NCBI RefSeq assembly: GCF_014287895.1 | Contig: NZ_JACOPP010000007.1 | Location: forward strand, 66,768-130,767 | Length of the DNA stretch: 64,000 bases | From: Lawsonibacter hominis | Lineage (GTDB): Bacteria > Bacillota > Clostridia > Oscillospirales > Oscillospiraceae | Direction of reading: 5' to 3' | Part shown: one piece after another, positions 35,567 through 44,028 of the stretch | How the letters are laid out: each line of letters starts with the position of its first letter | How positions within the stretch are numbered: position 1 is the first letter of the stretch | Translations under genes and position numbers: made by a program | The notes under the pieces: generated by a model | What the model was told of the DNA's origin: nothing | What the model saw: the letters and a program-made list of their open reading frames with translations, nothing else | The model's database searches: none

Positions 35567-36523
35567 ATGAAGGATATAGATTTGCTGGTAGAGGTTGCCC
35601 GGATGTACTACGATCAAGACCTGACGCAGCAGGAGATCGCCGACAAAATATATGTTTCCCGTTCCCGGGTATCCAGGCTGATCAAAAAGGCGAAAGCCCT
35701 TGGGATTGTGGAGATCATCATTAAACCGTCCTTTGAAAATCACCATAATTTAGAAAAGATACTTCGGGATCGCTTTTCATTGAAAGACGTATTGGTGGCC
35801 TACTCGGAAAACTCTGGAATCCAGGAGGAATTTGACAGCGTATGCAGTATGGGAGCATCCTATCTGTCCAGCATCCTGAACGAGCACAGTGTCCTTTCCG
35901 TCTCCCACGGAAAAACGGTCGCCACCACGGTTCAGAATCTAAAACCGCACCGTACGCTGCCTGGGATGAAAGTCGTGCAACTGGCCGGATCGCTGGAAAA
36001 TACGAGCAACCCAACAGTGGACGAGATGTACACGATGCAGCAGGTGGCGGTGTTGTACGGGTGCGAAATGAAACGATTGTTTCTGCCGTACCTGATGGAC
36101 GATGAAGAGAGCAGGCAGTTGCTGCTAAAACGCAATGCAGCCATAGAGATTTTTCGGGTGCATCAGGAAGTGGACACGTTTATCAGCGGGGTGGATACGC
36201 TGCTTTACTGGACCGATCATATAGGGGAGAAAAACGTGGCGCCGCTGATGAAAAACGGTGCGGTTGGCTGTATATGGGGTTATTTTTTTGATATAAATGG
36301 CGCTATTATCGAGACCCCGCTTTATGACCGCATGATTATCCCAAAGCGCAGTATCTTTCAAACGGCTGAAAACCGGATCTGTATTGCAAATGATCGGTTT
36401 AAGATGAAAGCGATCTTGGGTGCGCTGCGGGGCGGATTGTGCAACGTGTTGATCACAAATTCTAAAATTGCGCGGCATTTGCTGACGCTGGACAGCGAGC
36501 CCGGATTGGAACGGCCGACATAA
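35567..36523 (+). CDS. SorC-family sugar-sensing transcriptional regulator
   Basis: 318 residues. N-terminal HTH (YYDQDLTQQEIADKIYVSRSRVSRLIKKAKALGIVEI, about 14-50), then a sugar-phosphate-binding domain containing VLSVSHGKTVATTV and later FISGVDTLLYW and IIPKRSIFQ, as in SorC/DeoR-related effector domains. Most likely controls the two adjoining sugar operons, responding to a phosphorylated intermediate. Own leader with AAGGAGG before the ATG. Confidence 0.9.
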   Translation: MKDIDLLVEVARMYYDQDLTQQEIADKIYVSRSRVSRLIKKAKALGIVEIIIKPSFENHHNLEKILRDRFSLKDVLVAYSENSGIQEEFDSVCSMGASYLSSILNEHSVLSVSHGKTVATTVQNLKPHRTLPGMKVVQLAGSLENTSNPTVDEMYTMQQVAVLYGCEMKRLFLPYLMDDEESRQLLLKRNAAIEIFRVHQEVDTFISGVDTLLYWTDHIGEKNVAPLMKNGAVGCIWGYFFDINGAIIETPLYDRMIIPKRSIFQTAENRICIANDRFKMKAILGALRGGLCNVLITNSKIARHLLTLDSEPGLERPT

Positions 36524-37096
36524 GCGGTACCGGCCGCTTTCCCGGTTGGGGGCGCGCTAAGCGCAGCTTTCTTTATAATTAATTACAAGGCGCCCGCAGC
36601 GCAGGAGGCGGGGCTGTTGCCTCCACTGTGTACCGGTCCGCGTCGGGCGTCCACGCCGGTATGCACTTGCTTGGGGCCGATTTCGTTTATGCGGTCCAGA
36701 ACGGCCTCCCTCCGGGCGGGTTGTTTTCGCATGCTGTGCGTTCATTCACGGAAGCGGTTCTGCGGGATCTCATTTATGCCACCATTGCAGGTATTTTGCG
36801 GAAGACAGTGAGGATCCAAGAATCAAACGGGGAAAGGCGCAATAAGAACGGATAACGAAAAGGGAGCCGCTCCGATCAGGGCGGTCCCTTTTCCCTTTTC
36901 AGCCGTTTATGGGGCGCTGACGCCGCTACGGGCAGATGGAAAGGCGGCGCCGGGCCGGCAGAAACGCAGGCAGTCTCTTTTGCCGCGGCGGGGGAAAAAT
37001 ACGGCGACACGCCGGTGTGCCCGCCGTGTCGCTGCGATGCCGTCAACCGTTCCTTTGTGGTACGCCATCTCTTTGCATGACGGCAGACGTTCCTTT
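36524..37096. other. 573-bp gap with no convincing gene; one terminator-like hairpin
   Basis: Open frames of 60-75 codons exist on both strands between 36560 and 36860, but none has a good ribosome site or a recognisable domain. They could be decayed coding DNA. A hairpin AAAAGGGAGCCGC / GCGGTCCCTTTT (36858-36892) may end a short transcript. Nothing else is seen up to spoIIID. Confidence 0.4.
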
Positions 37097-37348
37097 TTAT
37101 TCCGCGCCCTTATACTTCTTGCGGGTGGCGATGCCGCCGCGGATATGCCGCTCCGCCTTATTTTCCTCCAGCACGCCCTTGACCTGGAGATACAAGGGCC
37201 TGTTAAACGCGGGCAGACGTTCGCTCAGATCCTTATGTACCGTGGATTTGCTGATGCCGAACTTTTGGGCCGCGGTGCGCACCGTCGCTTTGTTTTCTAT
37301 GATGTAAAGCGCCAGCTGACAGGCGCGCTCCTCGATGTTCCCTTTCAA
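37097..37348 (-). CDS. spoIIID: Sporulation transcription factor SpoIIID
   Basis: 83 residues from a TTG at 37348. The SpoIIID pattern ALYIIENKATVRTAAQKFGISKSTVHKDLSERLP (HTH) and the C-terminal basic RHIRGGIATRKKYKG are unmistakable. TTG is preferred because GGGGAG lies about 8 nt upstream and clostridial homologues begin MKGNIEER; a GTG 10 codons earlier is the alternative. Mother-cell DNA-binding protein in spore formation. Confidence 0.95.
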   Translation of the reverse strand: MKGNIEERACQLALYIIENKATVRTAAQKFGISKSTVHKDLSERLPAFNRPLYLQVKGVLEENKAERHIRGGIATRKKYKGAE

Positions 37349-37426
37349 ACAGCAACACTCCCCGCAATGTTTCTTCACTGGCAGATTTATATGCGCCAGA
37401 ACGGGGAGATATGTGGGTGGGGACGA

Positions 37427-38410
37427 TCAGTACAGCAGCATTTGCGCGATATCATGGGCGGTGATCCCGTTGAGGTACTCGCCGATCCTGCAGTTTTCCA
37501 GGGCCTTTTCCAGATGTTGATCCAGCTTGAGCGATACCATTGCCTCTTCCAGCTCGGCAAGGTCGCCGTTTCCAAAAAAGTCACCGTAAAACCGGATGCT
37601 TTTGATCCTGCCTTCCTCGGCCTGGAGGAAGATGGTGACCAGTCCCGCGCTAAATTTCCGCTCACGGCGCATGTGGTAAGCGGGAGAACGGCCGTAATTC
37701 CACTCCCATGTGGCATATTTTTCGTCCCGAAGCCGTTTTACGGCGGCCAGCTCCTCCGGCGTCAGGGTCCGGGGCTCCAGACCATCGCTCTCCAGGATAC
37801 CGGCGCGCAGCGCAGCCTTGAATTCCTCCATGGAAATGGGGCGTGGGGCGTGCGCGTTGATGGTGGTCACCCGGCTGCGGACGGATTTGACGCTTTTGGA
37901 ATCAAACTTGGCCTGTTTGACCTTCAAAGCGTCGGCCACGTTGGTCAGGTTGGAGTCCAGCATAATGCAGCCGTGGTGGAGCAGGCGGCCGTGTCGGGCA
38001 TACTGAGAATTGCCGGAAAACTTCTGCCCGTCGATGGTGAGGTCGTTTCGTCCGTTAAACGCAGCCGTTACCCCAAACCGTTCCAGCGCACGCAGGACCG
38101 GGACGACAAAGACGTTGAAGTTGAAGTCGGCGTTGTCCGCCTGATCCACAATAAAGGTAAAGTTCAAATTTCCCTTGTCGTGGTAGACCGCCCCGCCCCC
38201 GGACAGGCGGCGGGCCACCCGAATGCCGTGGGCCTCCACATAGCTTTGGTTGATCTCTTCCGCCGTGTTTTGATACTTGCCCACTACGATGGTACGGTCG
38301 TTTTGCCAGAGCAGGAAATACTGCCTGCTCCGGTCCATGTGTTCAAAGATATATTCCTCCAGGGCAAGATTAAAGTAGGGATCCGTGCTGTGCGACTCCA
38401 GATAGACCAT
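37427..38410 (-). CDS. lplA: Lipoate-protein ligase A
   Basis: 327 residues. Catalytic features: VARRLSGGGAVYHDKGNLNFTFI and the Lys in DLTIDGQKFSGNSQ; the C-terminal accessory domain runs from about 245. Activates lipoate with ATP and attaches it to lipoyl domains. AAAGGAG before the ATG. Its start lies inside the end of the MBL gene (41-nt overlap), and it shares the sigma-54 promoter with it. The likely client is the lipoyl protein at 46117-46356. Confidence 0.95.
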   Translation of the reverse strand: MVYLESHSTDPYFNLALEEYIFEHMDRSRQYFLLWQNDRTIVVGKYQNTAEEINQSYVEAHGIRVARRLSGGGAVYHDKGNLNFTFIVDQADNADFNFNVFVVPVLRALERFGVTAAFNGRNDLTIDGQKFSGNSQYARHGRLLHHGCIMLDSNLTNVADALKVKQAKFDSKSVKSVRSRVTTINAHAPRPISMEEFKAALRAGILESDGLEPRTLTPEELAAVKRLRDEKYATWEWNYGRSPAYHMRRERKFSAGLVTIFLQAEEGRIKSIRFYGDFFGNGDLAELEEAMVSLKLDQHLEKALENCRIGEYLNGITAHDIAQMLLY

Positions 38411-39170
38411 TGTTTTCGGCTCCTTTCCGTATGTTTTCCCAATCCGCTGCCCGCCCGTCCACCCAGGCCATGTGCTCCAGCCGTTCCGGCCGGGGCAGAT
38501 CGGCCGGGCAGGCCCGGGCCGCCTGGCGGGCCAGCTGACGGTAGTGATAGCGGTCGTCCGCCTGAAACGGCAGGTGATACAAAAAAATCCGCTCCGGCGC
38601 AAGGGCGCGGAGAAAGTCCAGTCCCTCCGGAGAGGCCAGCTGATAAAGGTTGCAAAAAGCTGCCGACACCGGCTCCGGGTAGAAGCCGGCAAAGTCTGCC
38701 GCGTCTGCACGGCGGAGGGCGGCGTCTCCCGCCACGAAAAAGCGCTCGCCTCCCATGCGGATCAGGTAGGACTGATGGGGGTCCTCCCGGTAGCGCGCGC
38801 CGTCGTGACGGGTATCCCGGGCCAAGATATATGCCCCGCCCATGCGGACGGTGCGCAGATTGGCGCGGATGGGACGCACCGGCGCGCCGCCGCGCCGCAG
38901 GCGCGGACCATAGACCGGCAGATCGGGGCGCCCGTGCAGCAGGGACTCCAGGCCGTCTTCATCATAATGATCGTGGTGCAGGTGGGTAAAGAGCACGCCG
39001 GTCAGGTGGGCGAACAGGCCGGTATTTTTGCGCAGCTGCAGGGATAAAAAATCCGGCATGGGCGAGCAGCCCTCTTCCCGGCCCTGATGGATCCCATCGA
39101 CCAGCAGACCGTTTTTGCCGTCGCAGAAAAAGAGCCCCGAATTGACCGAGTGAAACATTGCGGTGTGCAT
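38370..39170 (-). CDS. Metallo-beta-lactamase-fold hydrolase
   Basis: 266 residues from ATG 39170 (GGAGGG about 7 nt upstream). The zinc motif is LFTHLHHDHYDEDG; further His in VAGD and IFLYHLPF. The fold includes thioesterases, lactonases and glyoxalases, so the substrate is open. Overlaps lplA by 41 nt. A sigma-54 element lies 28 bp upstream of the start. Confidence 0.85.
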   Translation of the reverse strand: MHTAMFHSVNSGLFFCDGKNGLLVDGIHQGREEGCSPMPDFLSLQLRKNTGLFAHLTGVLFTHLHHDHYDEDGLESLLHGRPDLPVYGPRLRRGGAPVRPIRANLRTVRMGGAYILARDTRHDGARYREDPHQSYLIRMGGERFFVAGDAALRRADAADFAGFYPEPVSAAFCNLYQLASPEGLDFLRALAPERIFLYHLPFQADDRYHYRQLARQAARACPADLPRPERLEHMAWVDGRAADWENIRKGAENNGLSGVAQHGSLL

Positions 39171-39197
39171 ACGCCATCCCTCCGGTCCTGTTAATAG

Positions 39198-39214
39198 AGC
39201 AATCCATATGCCAA
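39198..39214 (-). promoter_or_regulatory. Sigma-54 promoter of the MBL-lplA operon
   Basis: Minus strand TTGGCATATGGATTGCT: GG-N10-GC with the sigma-54 -24/-12 surroundings (consensus TTGGCACG-N4-TTGCT). The predicted start is about 12 bp further, about 17 nt before the ATG. Confidence 0.8.
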
Positions 39215-39260
39215 CTTTTGCGCCGGGATAGCCCCCTTTTACGGCTAAAAAGGAGACGAT

Positions 39261-39277
39261 GGTATCAAAATGATACA
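39261..39277. promoter_or_regulatory. Upstream activator site candidate (MBL-lplA)
   Basis: GGTATCAAAATGATACA, containing the perfect dyad GTATCA-AAA-TGATAC, about 55 bp upstream of the sigma-54 element. Aligns with the site at 56070-56086 in 12 of 17 positions. Confidence 0.5.
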
Positions 39278-39280
39278 AAA

Positions 39281-39543
39281 AGAGCAGCGGATTTGCCGTT
39301 GCTCTCAGGCTGTCGAAAAACCCTCCTGAGGAAGGGCCTCGCAGAGTTGAGTCGTCCGCAGACGACGGAAGGAAAGGAAACTCCGTCATTTCCGGCGACA
39401 CGTGCGTCGGAAATGACACCTCTCATGACGGACAGGGCGACTTTTCCGCCAGAATCGAGCCCTGTCCGTCATGCATCCCTCTGTCGAAAAAGGCCTTTGG
39501 CCTTTTTCGACAGGCTGAAGAGCAGCGGATTTGCCGCTGCTCT
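39281..39543. repeat. MITE-like element flanked by 25-bp direct repeats
   Basis: Direct repeats 39281-39305 and 39519-39543 are identical in 24 of 25 positions, and each is itself a hairpin (AGAGCAGCGG / CCG[T/C]TGCTCT). Inside, CTGTCGAAAAA (39310-39320) and its inverse TTTTTCGACAG (39503-39513) form terminal inverted repeats, with another copy at 39481. The interior holds more nested inverted repeats (39423-39436 / 39461-39474; 39387-39416). No ORF. The right hairpin, next to the etfA stop, could also act in transcription termination. Confidence 0.6.
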
Positions 39544-39560
39544 TTTCCGTGGGGCTGTGC

Positions 39561-40565
39561 TTACGCCCGCAGCTTTTGGATCTCGGCCGTGAGTACGGGC
39601 AGGACCTCAAAGAGGTCGCCCACCACGCCGTAGTCGGCCACGTCGAAGATGGGGGCGTCCGGGTCCTTATTGATGGCCACGATCACGTCGGAACCGCTCA
39701 TACCGGCCAGATGCTGGATGGCACCCGAAATGCCGCAGGCGATGTACAGCTTGGGCCCCACGGTCTTTCCGGTCTGGCCCACCTGATGGGCGTGGGCGAT
39801 CCACCCGGAGTCCACCGCCGCCCGGGAGGCGCCGACCACGCCCCCCAGCGCCTCAGCCAGGGCGCGCACCGGAGCAAAGCCCTCCGCTCCGCCTACGCCG
39901 CGGCCGCCGGAGACGATGATCTCCGCGCCCTCCAGGTCCACGTTCTGGCCGCCCAGGTCCCGGATCAGCTCCAACACCTGGGTGCGGATCTGCTCGGCGG
40001 GCACAGAAATAGTCTCCCGAAGGATCTCCGCTTTGCCCTGTGCGGTCTCGCTCTTTTTAAACACGCCGGGGCGCACCGTGCCGATCTGGGGCCGGTGGTC
40101 CGGGCAGAGGATCGTCGCCATCAGGTTGCCGCCGAAGGCGGGACGGGTCCAGGCCACGTTGCCGCTGTCCGCATCGATGTCCAGCGCGGTACAGTCCGCC
40201 GTCAGGCCGGTCTTCAGCCGGCAGGACAGGCGGGGGCCCAGATCCCGGCCGTTGTTGGTGGCGCCGATCAGCATGCTGGTGGGGCCGTATTTTTCCACCA
40301 GGGCATAGAGGGCCGCGGTATAGGCATCGGTGGAGTAGTGTGCGTATTCCGCGCCGTCCACCACGATGACCCGATCTGCGCCATGCTCCGATGCGGCCTT
40401 TACCGCCGCGTCCGTTTTGCTGCCGATGACCACGGCCACCAGGGCGCCGCCCTGCTTACCGGCCAGCTCCCGGCCGGGGGTCAGCAGCTCCAGACCCACG
40501 TTCTTGGCGCTGCCGTCCGGATCGGTCTCGATCAATACCCAGAGATCTTTCGTTTTTGCTTCCAT
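39561..40565 (-). CDS. etfA: Electron transfer flavoprotein subunit alpha
   Basis: 334 residues. The FAD-binding C-terminal domain shows IIVSGGRGVGG, PVRALAEALGG, VGASRAAVDSGW, QVGQTGKTVGPKLYIACGISGAIQH and INKDPDAPIFDVADYGVVGDLFE, all classic EtfA. Carries electrons from acyl-CoA dehydrogenase. Paired with etfB 13 nt upstream. Confidence 0.96.
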   Translation of the reverse strand: MEAKTKDLWVLIETDPDGSAKNVGLELLTPGRELAGKQGGALVAVVIGSKTDAAVKAASEHGADRVIVVDGAEYAHYSTDAYTAALYALVEKYGPTSMLIGATNNGRDLGPRLSCRLKTGLTADCTALDIDADSGNVAWTRPAFGGNLMATILCPDHRPQIGTVRPGVFKKSETAQGKAEILRETISVPAEQIRTQVLELIRDLGGQNVDLEGAEIIVSGGRGVGGAEGFAPVRALAEALGGVVGASRAAVDSGWIAHAHQVGQTGKTVGPKLYIACGISGAIQHLAGMSGSDVIVAINKDPDAPIFDVADYGVVGDLFEVLPVLTAEIQKLRA

Positions 40566-40578
40566 CGTTTTTTCCCCC

Positions 40579-41382
40579 TCAGATCACGTTGCTGTCGCTC
40601 AGCAGCTGGAACAGCTTTCTGGCCGAATCCTCATTGGACGCTTCCCTGATCTTCACGCCCCCGGTCTTCTTCTGGGGCACGAAGGTCTTCTTCACCTTGG
40701 TGGGGGAACCCTTCAGACCGGCGCGGGTCAGGTCGATGGCGGGCAGGTCGGCGGCGGTGAGGGTGGGAATCTCGGCCCGATTGGCGGCCATTTTCCGCTT
40801 GATAGTGGGGTAGCGGGGATCCCAGGCGGGCTTGGTGAAGGTCACCACGCAGGGCATGCTTATCCCGATGATCTCGGCCCCCTCCTCCACTTCCTTCTTC
40901 ACCTTGAGCCGATCGCCCTCCGCCTCAGCCTCCAGGGCATAGGTCACCTGGGGATAGTTCAGGTGCTCGGCGATCTCGGGGCCCACCTGTGCGGTGTCGC
41001 CGTCGATGGCCTGCTTGCCGCAGAAGATGGCGTCAAATCTGCCCTCCAGCTCCTCCACCTTCCGGATGGTCTCGGAGAGGATGTAGCTGGTGGCCAGGGT
41101 GTCGGAACCGCCGAAGGCCCGGTCAGAAACCAGGTAGGCCTTGTCGGCGGCAATGGACAGGCATTCCTTCAGCGCGGCCTTGGCCTGCTCGGGGCCCATG
41201 GACAGGACCACGATTTTGGCGTCGGGGTCCCGGTCCTTGATGCGGGCCGCGGCCTCCAGCGCATACCCGTCGAAGGGGTTGACGATGGACGGTACGCCCG
41301 ACCGGATAAGAGTGTTGGTCACCGGATCGATCCTGATCTCCGTCGTATCCGGCACCTGCTTGACACAGACAAGCACGTTCAT
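40579..41382 (-). CDS. etfB: Electron transfer flavoprotein subunit beta
   Basis: 267 residues, MNVLVCVKQVPDTTEIRIDP..., with NPFDGYALEAA, GPEQAKAALKECLSIAADKAYLVSD and FCGKQAIDGDTAQVGPEIAEHL. The type with NADH- or ferredoxin-linked bifurcation cannot be told with certainty. A 200-bp gap separates it from lpdA; I found no sigma-54 element there, only an imperfect hairpin near 41415-41445, so it may be read through from the lpdA side. Confidence 0.95.
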   Translation of the reverse strand: MNVLVCVKQVPDTTEIRIDPVTNTLIRSGVPSIVNPFDGYALEAAARIKDRDPDAKIVVLSMGPEQAKAALKECLSIAADKAYLVSDRAFGGSDTLATSYILSETIRKVEELEGRFDAIFCGKQAIDGDTAQVGPEIAEHLNYPQVTYALEAEAEGDRLKVKKEVEEGAEIIGISMPCVVTFTKPAWDPRYPTIKRKMAANRAEIPTLTAADLPAIDLTRAGLKGSPTKVKKTFVPQKKTGGVKIREASNEDSARKLFQLLSDSNVI

Positions 41383-41582
41383 GTTGTTTCCTCCCTGAAT
41401 GATTTGATACGAATGCCGGATGAAAACGGCGGACGGTTTTCATCCGAAGGCGGCGCGCCTGCAGACGCCGTTTTGAGGGCGCTCATCGGGGAAAGCCGCC
41501 TTCCGGGCGGAGGACGGAGCGGATCCGCGGCCGGCCGGACGCTTCCGGCGGGCATTGGATGTCCCCGCCCTCCCGCACCGGA

Positions 41583-42950
41583 TCAAAGCTTGTGGCAGCA
41601 CAGCCCCTCTACGTCATGGGCCGCCTCCATAAGGATCTCGCTGACGGTGGGATGGGCATGGATGGTATCGGACACGGCCCCGGCCGTCAGCCCGTTTTGG
41701 ATGGCCAGGGCGATCTCACCGATCATTTCCGTGGCGTGGGGCGCCAGGATATGGCAGCCCAGCACCTTGCCGGTCTCGGCGTCCGCCACCAGCTTGGCAA
41801 AGCCGTCTTGGCAGCCCATGGCCAGGCTGCGGCCGTTGCCGGACACATTAAATTTGCCCACGCGCACCGGATGTCCCGCCGCCGCGGCCTTTTCCTCGGT
41901 CAGCCCGACACAGGCGATCTCGGGCGTGGTGTAGATACAGCCGGGCACGGCGTCATAGCGCATCGTGCGGTGTGCGCCAGCGGCGTTATGGGCGGCCACG
42001 ATGCCCTGCGCGGTGGCCACATGGGCCAGCTGCTGTTTGCCGGTCAGGTCGCCGATGGCGAAGATGTGGGGCACGGTGGTGCGCAGCTCGTCGTCCACCA
42101 GGACAAAGCCGCGCTCGGTGGCCACGCCCGCGGCCTCCAGTCCCAGGGCGGCGGTGTCCGGCTTCCGACCAGTGGCCAGGATCACCACCGCGCCCTCCGC
42201 CGTCAGCTTCTGCCCCTCCTTCTCAAAGACGCAGGTGAGGCCGTCCCGGATCTCCAGCACCTTCGCGCCGGTGTGGATGGTCACGCCCCTGTCGGTGAGC
42301 AGCTCGGTCATGGTGCGGCACACATCGGAGTCGTTGCCGTAGAGGATGGAGGGCAGCATCTCCACGATGGTCACCGGCTTGCCCAGATCCCGGAACAGGG
42401 TGGCAAACTCCACGCCGATCACGCCGCCGCCGATGATCACCACCGACTCGGGGCACTCCTCCAGGGCCAGCACCCCGTCGGAGTTGAGCACGCCCGGTTT
42501 GTCGGTCCCCGGCACGGGGATGGCGGCGGGCACGGAGCCGGCGGCCAGGATAATCCGCTCGGCCTCGAACTCCTCCTCCCCGGCCCGGAAGGTGTGGGGG
42601 CCGGTGAGCACCGCCTCCGCCCGGACCAGGTCGGCGCCGTGGCCGGCCACCAGGTTCTCCACGCCGCTGCGCAGCTGCTTGACCACCTTGTCCTTGCGTT
42701 TTGCCATCTTCTTATACTGGAAGGAATACTCTCCCAGCGTGATGCCCAGCGCCTTGGCGCCGCTGAGCTGCTGATAGCGCTCGGCGCTGTGCAGCAGGGC
42801 CTTGGTGGGGATGCACCCCCGGTTCAGGCAGGTGCCGCCCAGGTCCCGCTTCTCCACCAGCACGGTCTTTTTGCCCAGCTGGGCGGCGCGGATGGCGGCG
42901 ATATAGCCGCCGGGGCCGCCGCCGATGACCGCAACTTCATACTGTCTCAT
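41583..42950 (-). CDS. lpdA: Dihydrolipoyl dehydrogenase (E3)
   Basis: 455 residues. FAD site GGGPGGYIAAIRAAQLG, redox disulfide GGTCLNRGCIPTKAL, NAD site IIGGGVIGVEFATLFRDLG, and the His-Glu pair in IHAHPTVSEILMEAA. No N-terminal lipoyl domain. Reoxidises the lipoyl protein of the neighbouring complex. AGGAGG before the ATG. Confidence 0.95.
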   Translation of the reverse strand: MRQYEVAVIGGGPGGYIAAIRAAQLGKKTVLVEKRDLGGTCLNRGCIPTKALLHSAERYQQLSGAKALGITLGEYSFQYKKMAKRKDKVVKQLRSGVENLVAGHGADLVRAEAVLTGPHTFRAGEEEFEAERIILAAGSVPAAIPVPGTDKPGVLNSDGVLALEECPESVVIIGGGVIGVEFATLFRDLGKPVTIVEMLPSILYGNDSDVCRTMTELLTDRGVTIHTGAKVLEIRDGLTCVFEKEGQKLTAEGAVVILATGRKPDTAALGLEAAGVATERGFVLVDDELRTTVPHIFAIGDLTGKQQLAHVATAQGIVAAHNAAGAHRTMRYDAVPGCIYTTPEIACVGLTEEKAAAAGHPVRVGKFNVSGNGRSLAMGCQDGFAKLVADAETGKVLGCHILAPHATEMIGEIALAIQNGLTAGAVSDTIHAHPTVSEILMEAAHDVEGLCCHKL

Positions 42951-42964
42951 GCATGTTCCTCCTG

Positions 42965-43966
42965 TCATAGCTGAAAGCAGCCGTGGGTGCGGGCGTACTC
43001 GATGGCGCGGGCCGCGTCCACCCGCATCGGGCCGCCGCGGGTGACCGCGCAGGTGATCACATCCCCCGGCTGGAAGAAAATTTCCCGCTCGCCGTCCAGG
43101 GCCAGGGTGCCCTGGTAGGTCATGGTCCGGGTCACCCGCTCCCCCAGGGGCAGGCGGCGGACGTTTTGAATGTGTACGCCCTGGATGGTGCCGGCGCCCA
43201 CCGGCGCCAGCGTGTTGGGCGCGCCGTCGGTGAACTCCGCCGAGGCGCCGCAGTCCTCCTCCCGGGTGACGCGGAGCGCCGTCCCCACCAGGGAGGAGAA
43301 GCCGATGGAGGCCATGGAGCACTGGGTGACCACCACTTGGTCGATCTCCTCATAGTTCCAGATGGCTCTGGAGCCCACAAAGGGGTTGCGGCAGAATACC
43401 AGGTCGATGAGGGCCAGATCCACCAGCGTCCCGTTTTTCCAGATCTCGATGCACTTGGCCGGCGACGCGCACTCCGCCGCGGGGACCATGCCCCCGGCCA
43501 GCGCCGCGGCGGCCATTCCGGCCACGGTGCCCTCCATCAGCTCCGGATAGACGTTGTTGGTACCAGTGGACATGGAGATCATCGGCACCCTCCGGGTGCC
43601 CTTGGCGGCGGCCCGGCTGGTTCCGTCGCCCCCCATGACGATCAGCACGTCCGCCCCGATGCGCTCCATCTCAGAGGCAAAGAAGATGGTGTCTGCCTGG
43701 GTCTCGGTGCGGTCCATGTCGTAGATCTCCAGCTGGGACAGATCCCCTGGGTAGCCGCGGGAGTTCCGCTTCTGGAGGAGCAGGCGGCCGTAGCCCAGCC
43801 GGTCGGGCATGAGGCAGACGCTCTGCTCCCCCACCGCGGCGGCCGACAGGAGAATCCGCTCCAGAATGTTCAGCTTCTCCATGTCGTCGATGGTGGTGGC
43901 CGCGGTGAGCAGGCGGCGGATGTCCTTGCCCGACTGGGGATTGCAGGCGATTCCGATCAAAGGCAT
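42965..43966 (-). CDS. acoX: AcoX-like ATP-NAD kinase family protein
   Basis: 333 residues. NAD-kinase-like LIVMGGDGTSRAAAKG and STGTNNVYPE; overall like AcoX of acetoin dehydrogenase clusters. Its reaction is not established in the family. ATG 43966 with GGAGGG upstream. Lies between E1 beta and E3 genes, exactly as in aco operons. Confidence 0.85.
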   Translation of the reverse strand: MPLIGIACNPQSGKDIRRLLTAATTIDDMEKLNILERILLSAAAVGEQSVCLMPDRLGYGRLLLQKRNSRGYPGDLSQLEIYDMDRTETQADTIFFASEMERIGADVLIVMGGDGTSRAAAKGTRRVPMISMSTGTNNVYPELMEGTVAGMAAAALAGGMVPAAECASPAKCIEIWKNGTLVDLALIDLVFCRNPFVGSRAIWNYEEIDQVVVTQCSMASIGFSSLVGTALRVTREEDCGASAEFTDGAPNTLAPVGAGTIQGVHIQNVRRLPLGERVTRTMTYQGTLALDGEREIFFQPGDVITCAVTRGGPMRVDAARAIEYARTHGCFQL

Positions 43967-44028
43967 AGACGTCGTCCCTCCAAAGATGGGGCAGGGCCGG
44001 CATGCCCGCCCTGCCCCAAATCCTTCAT

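Noticed and set aside
36557..36860. Short open frames on both strands after the SorC gene
   Set aside because: No ribosome sites and no recognised domain; the minus frame reading REAVLDRINEIG looks protein-like but is too short to call.
39281..39543. CRISPR-like array
   Set aside because: Only two direct repeats with one long hairpin-rich interval; no regular spacers and no cas genes.
41383..41582. Separate sigma-54 promoter for etfBA
   Set aside because: No GG-N10-GC element was found in the 200-bp gap on the relevant strand; read-through from lpdA is more likely.
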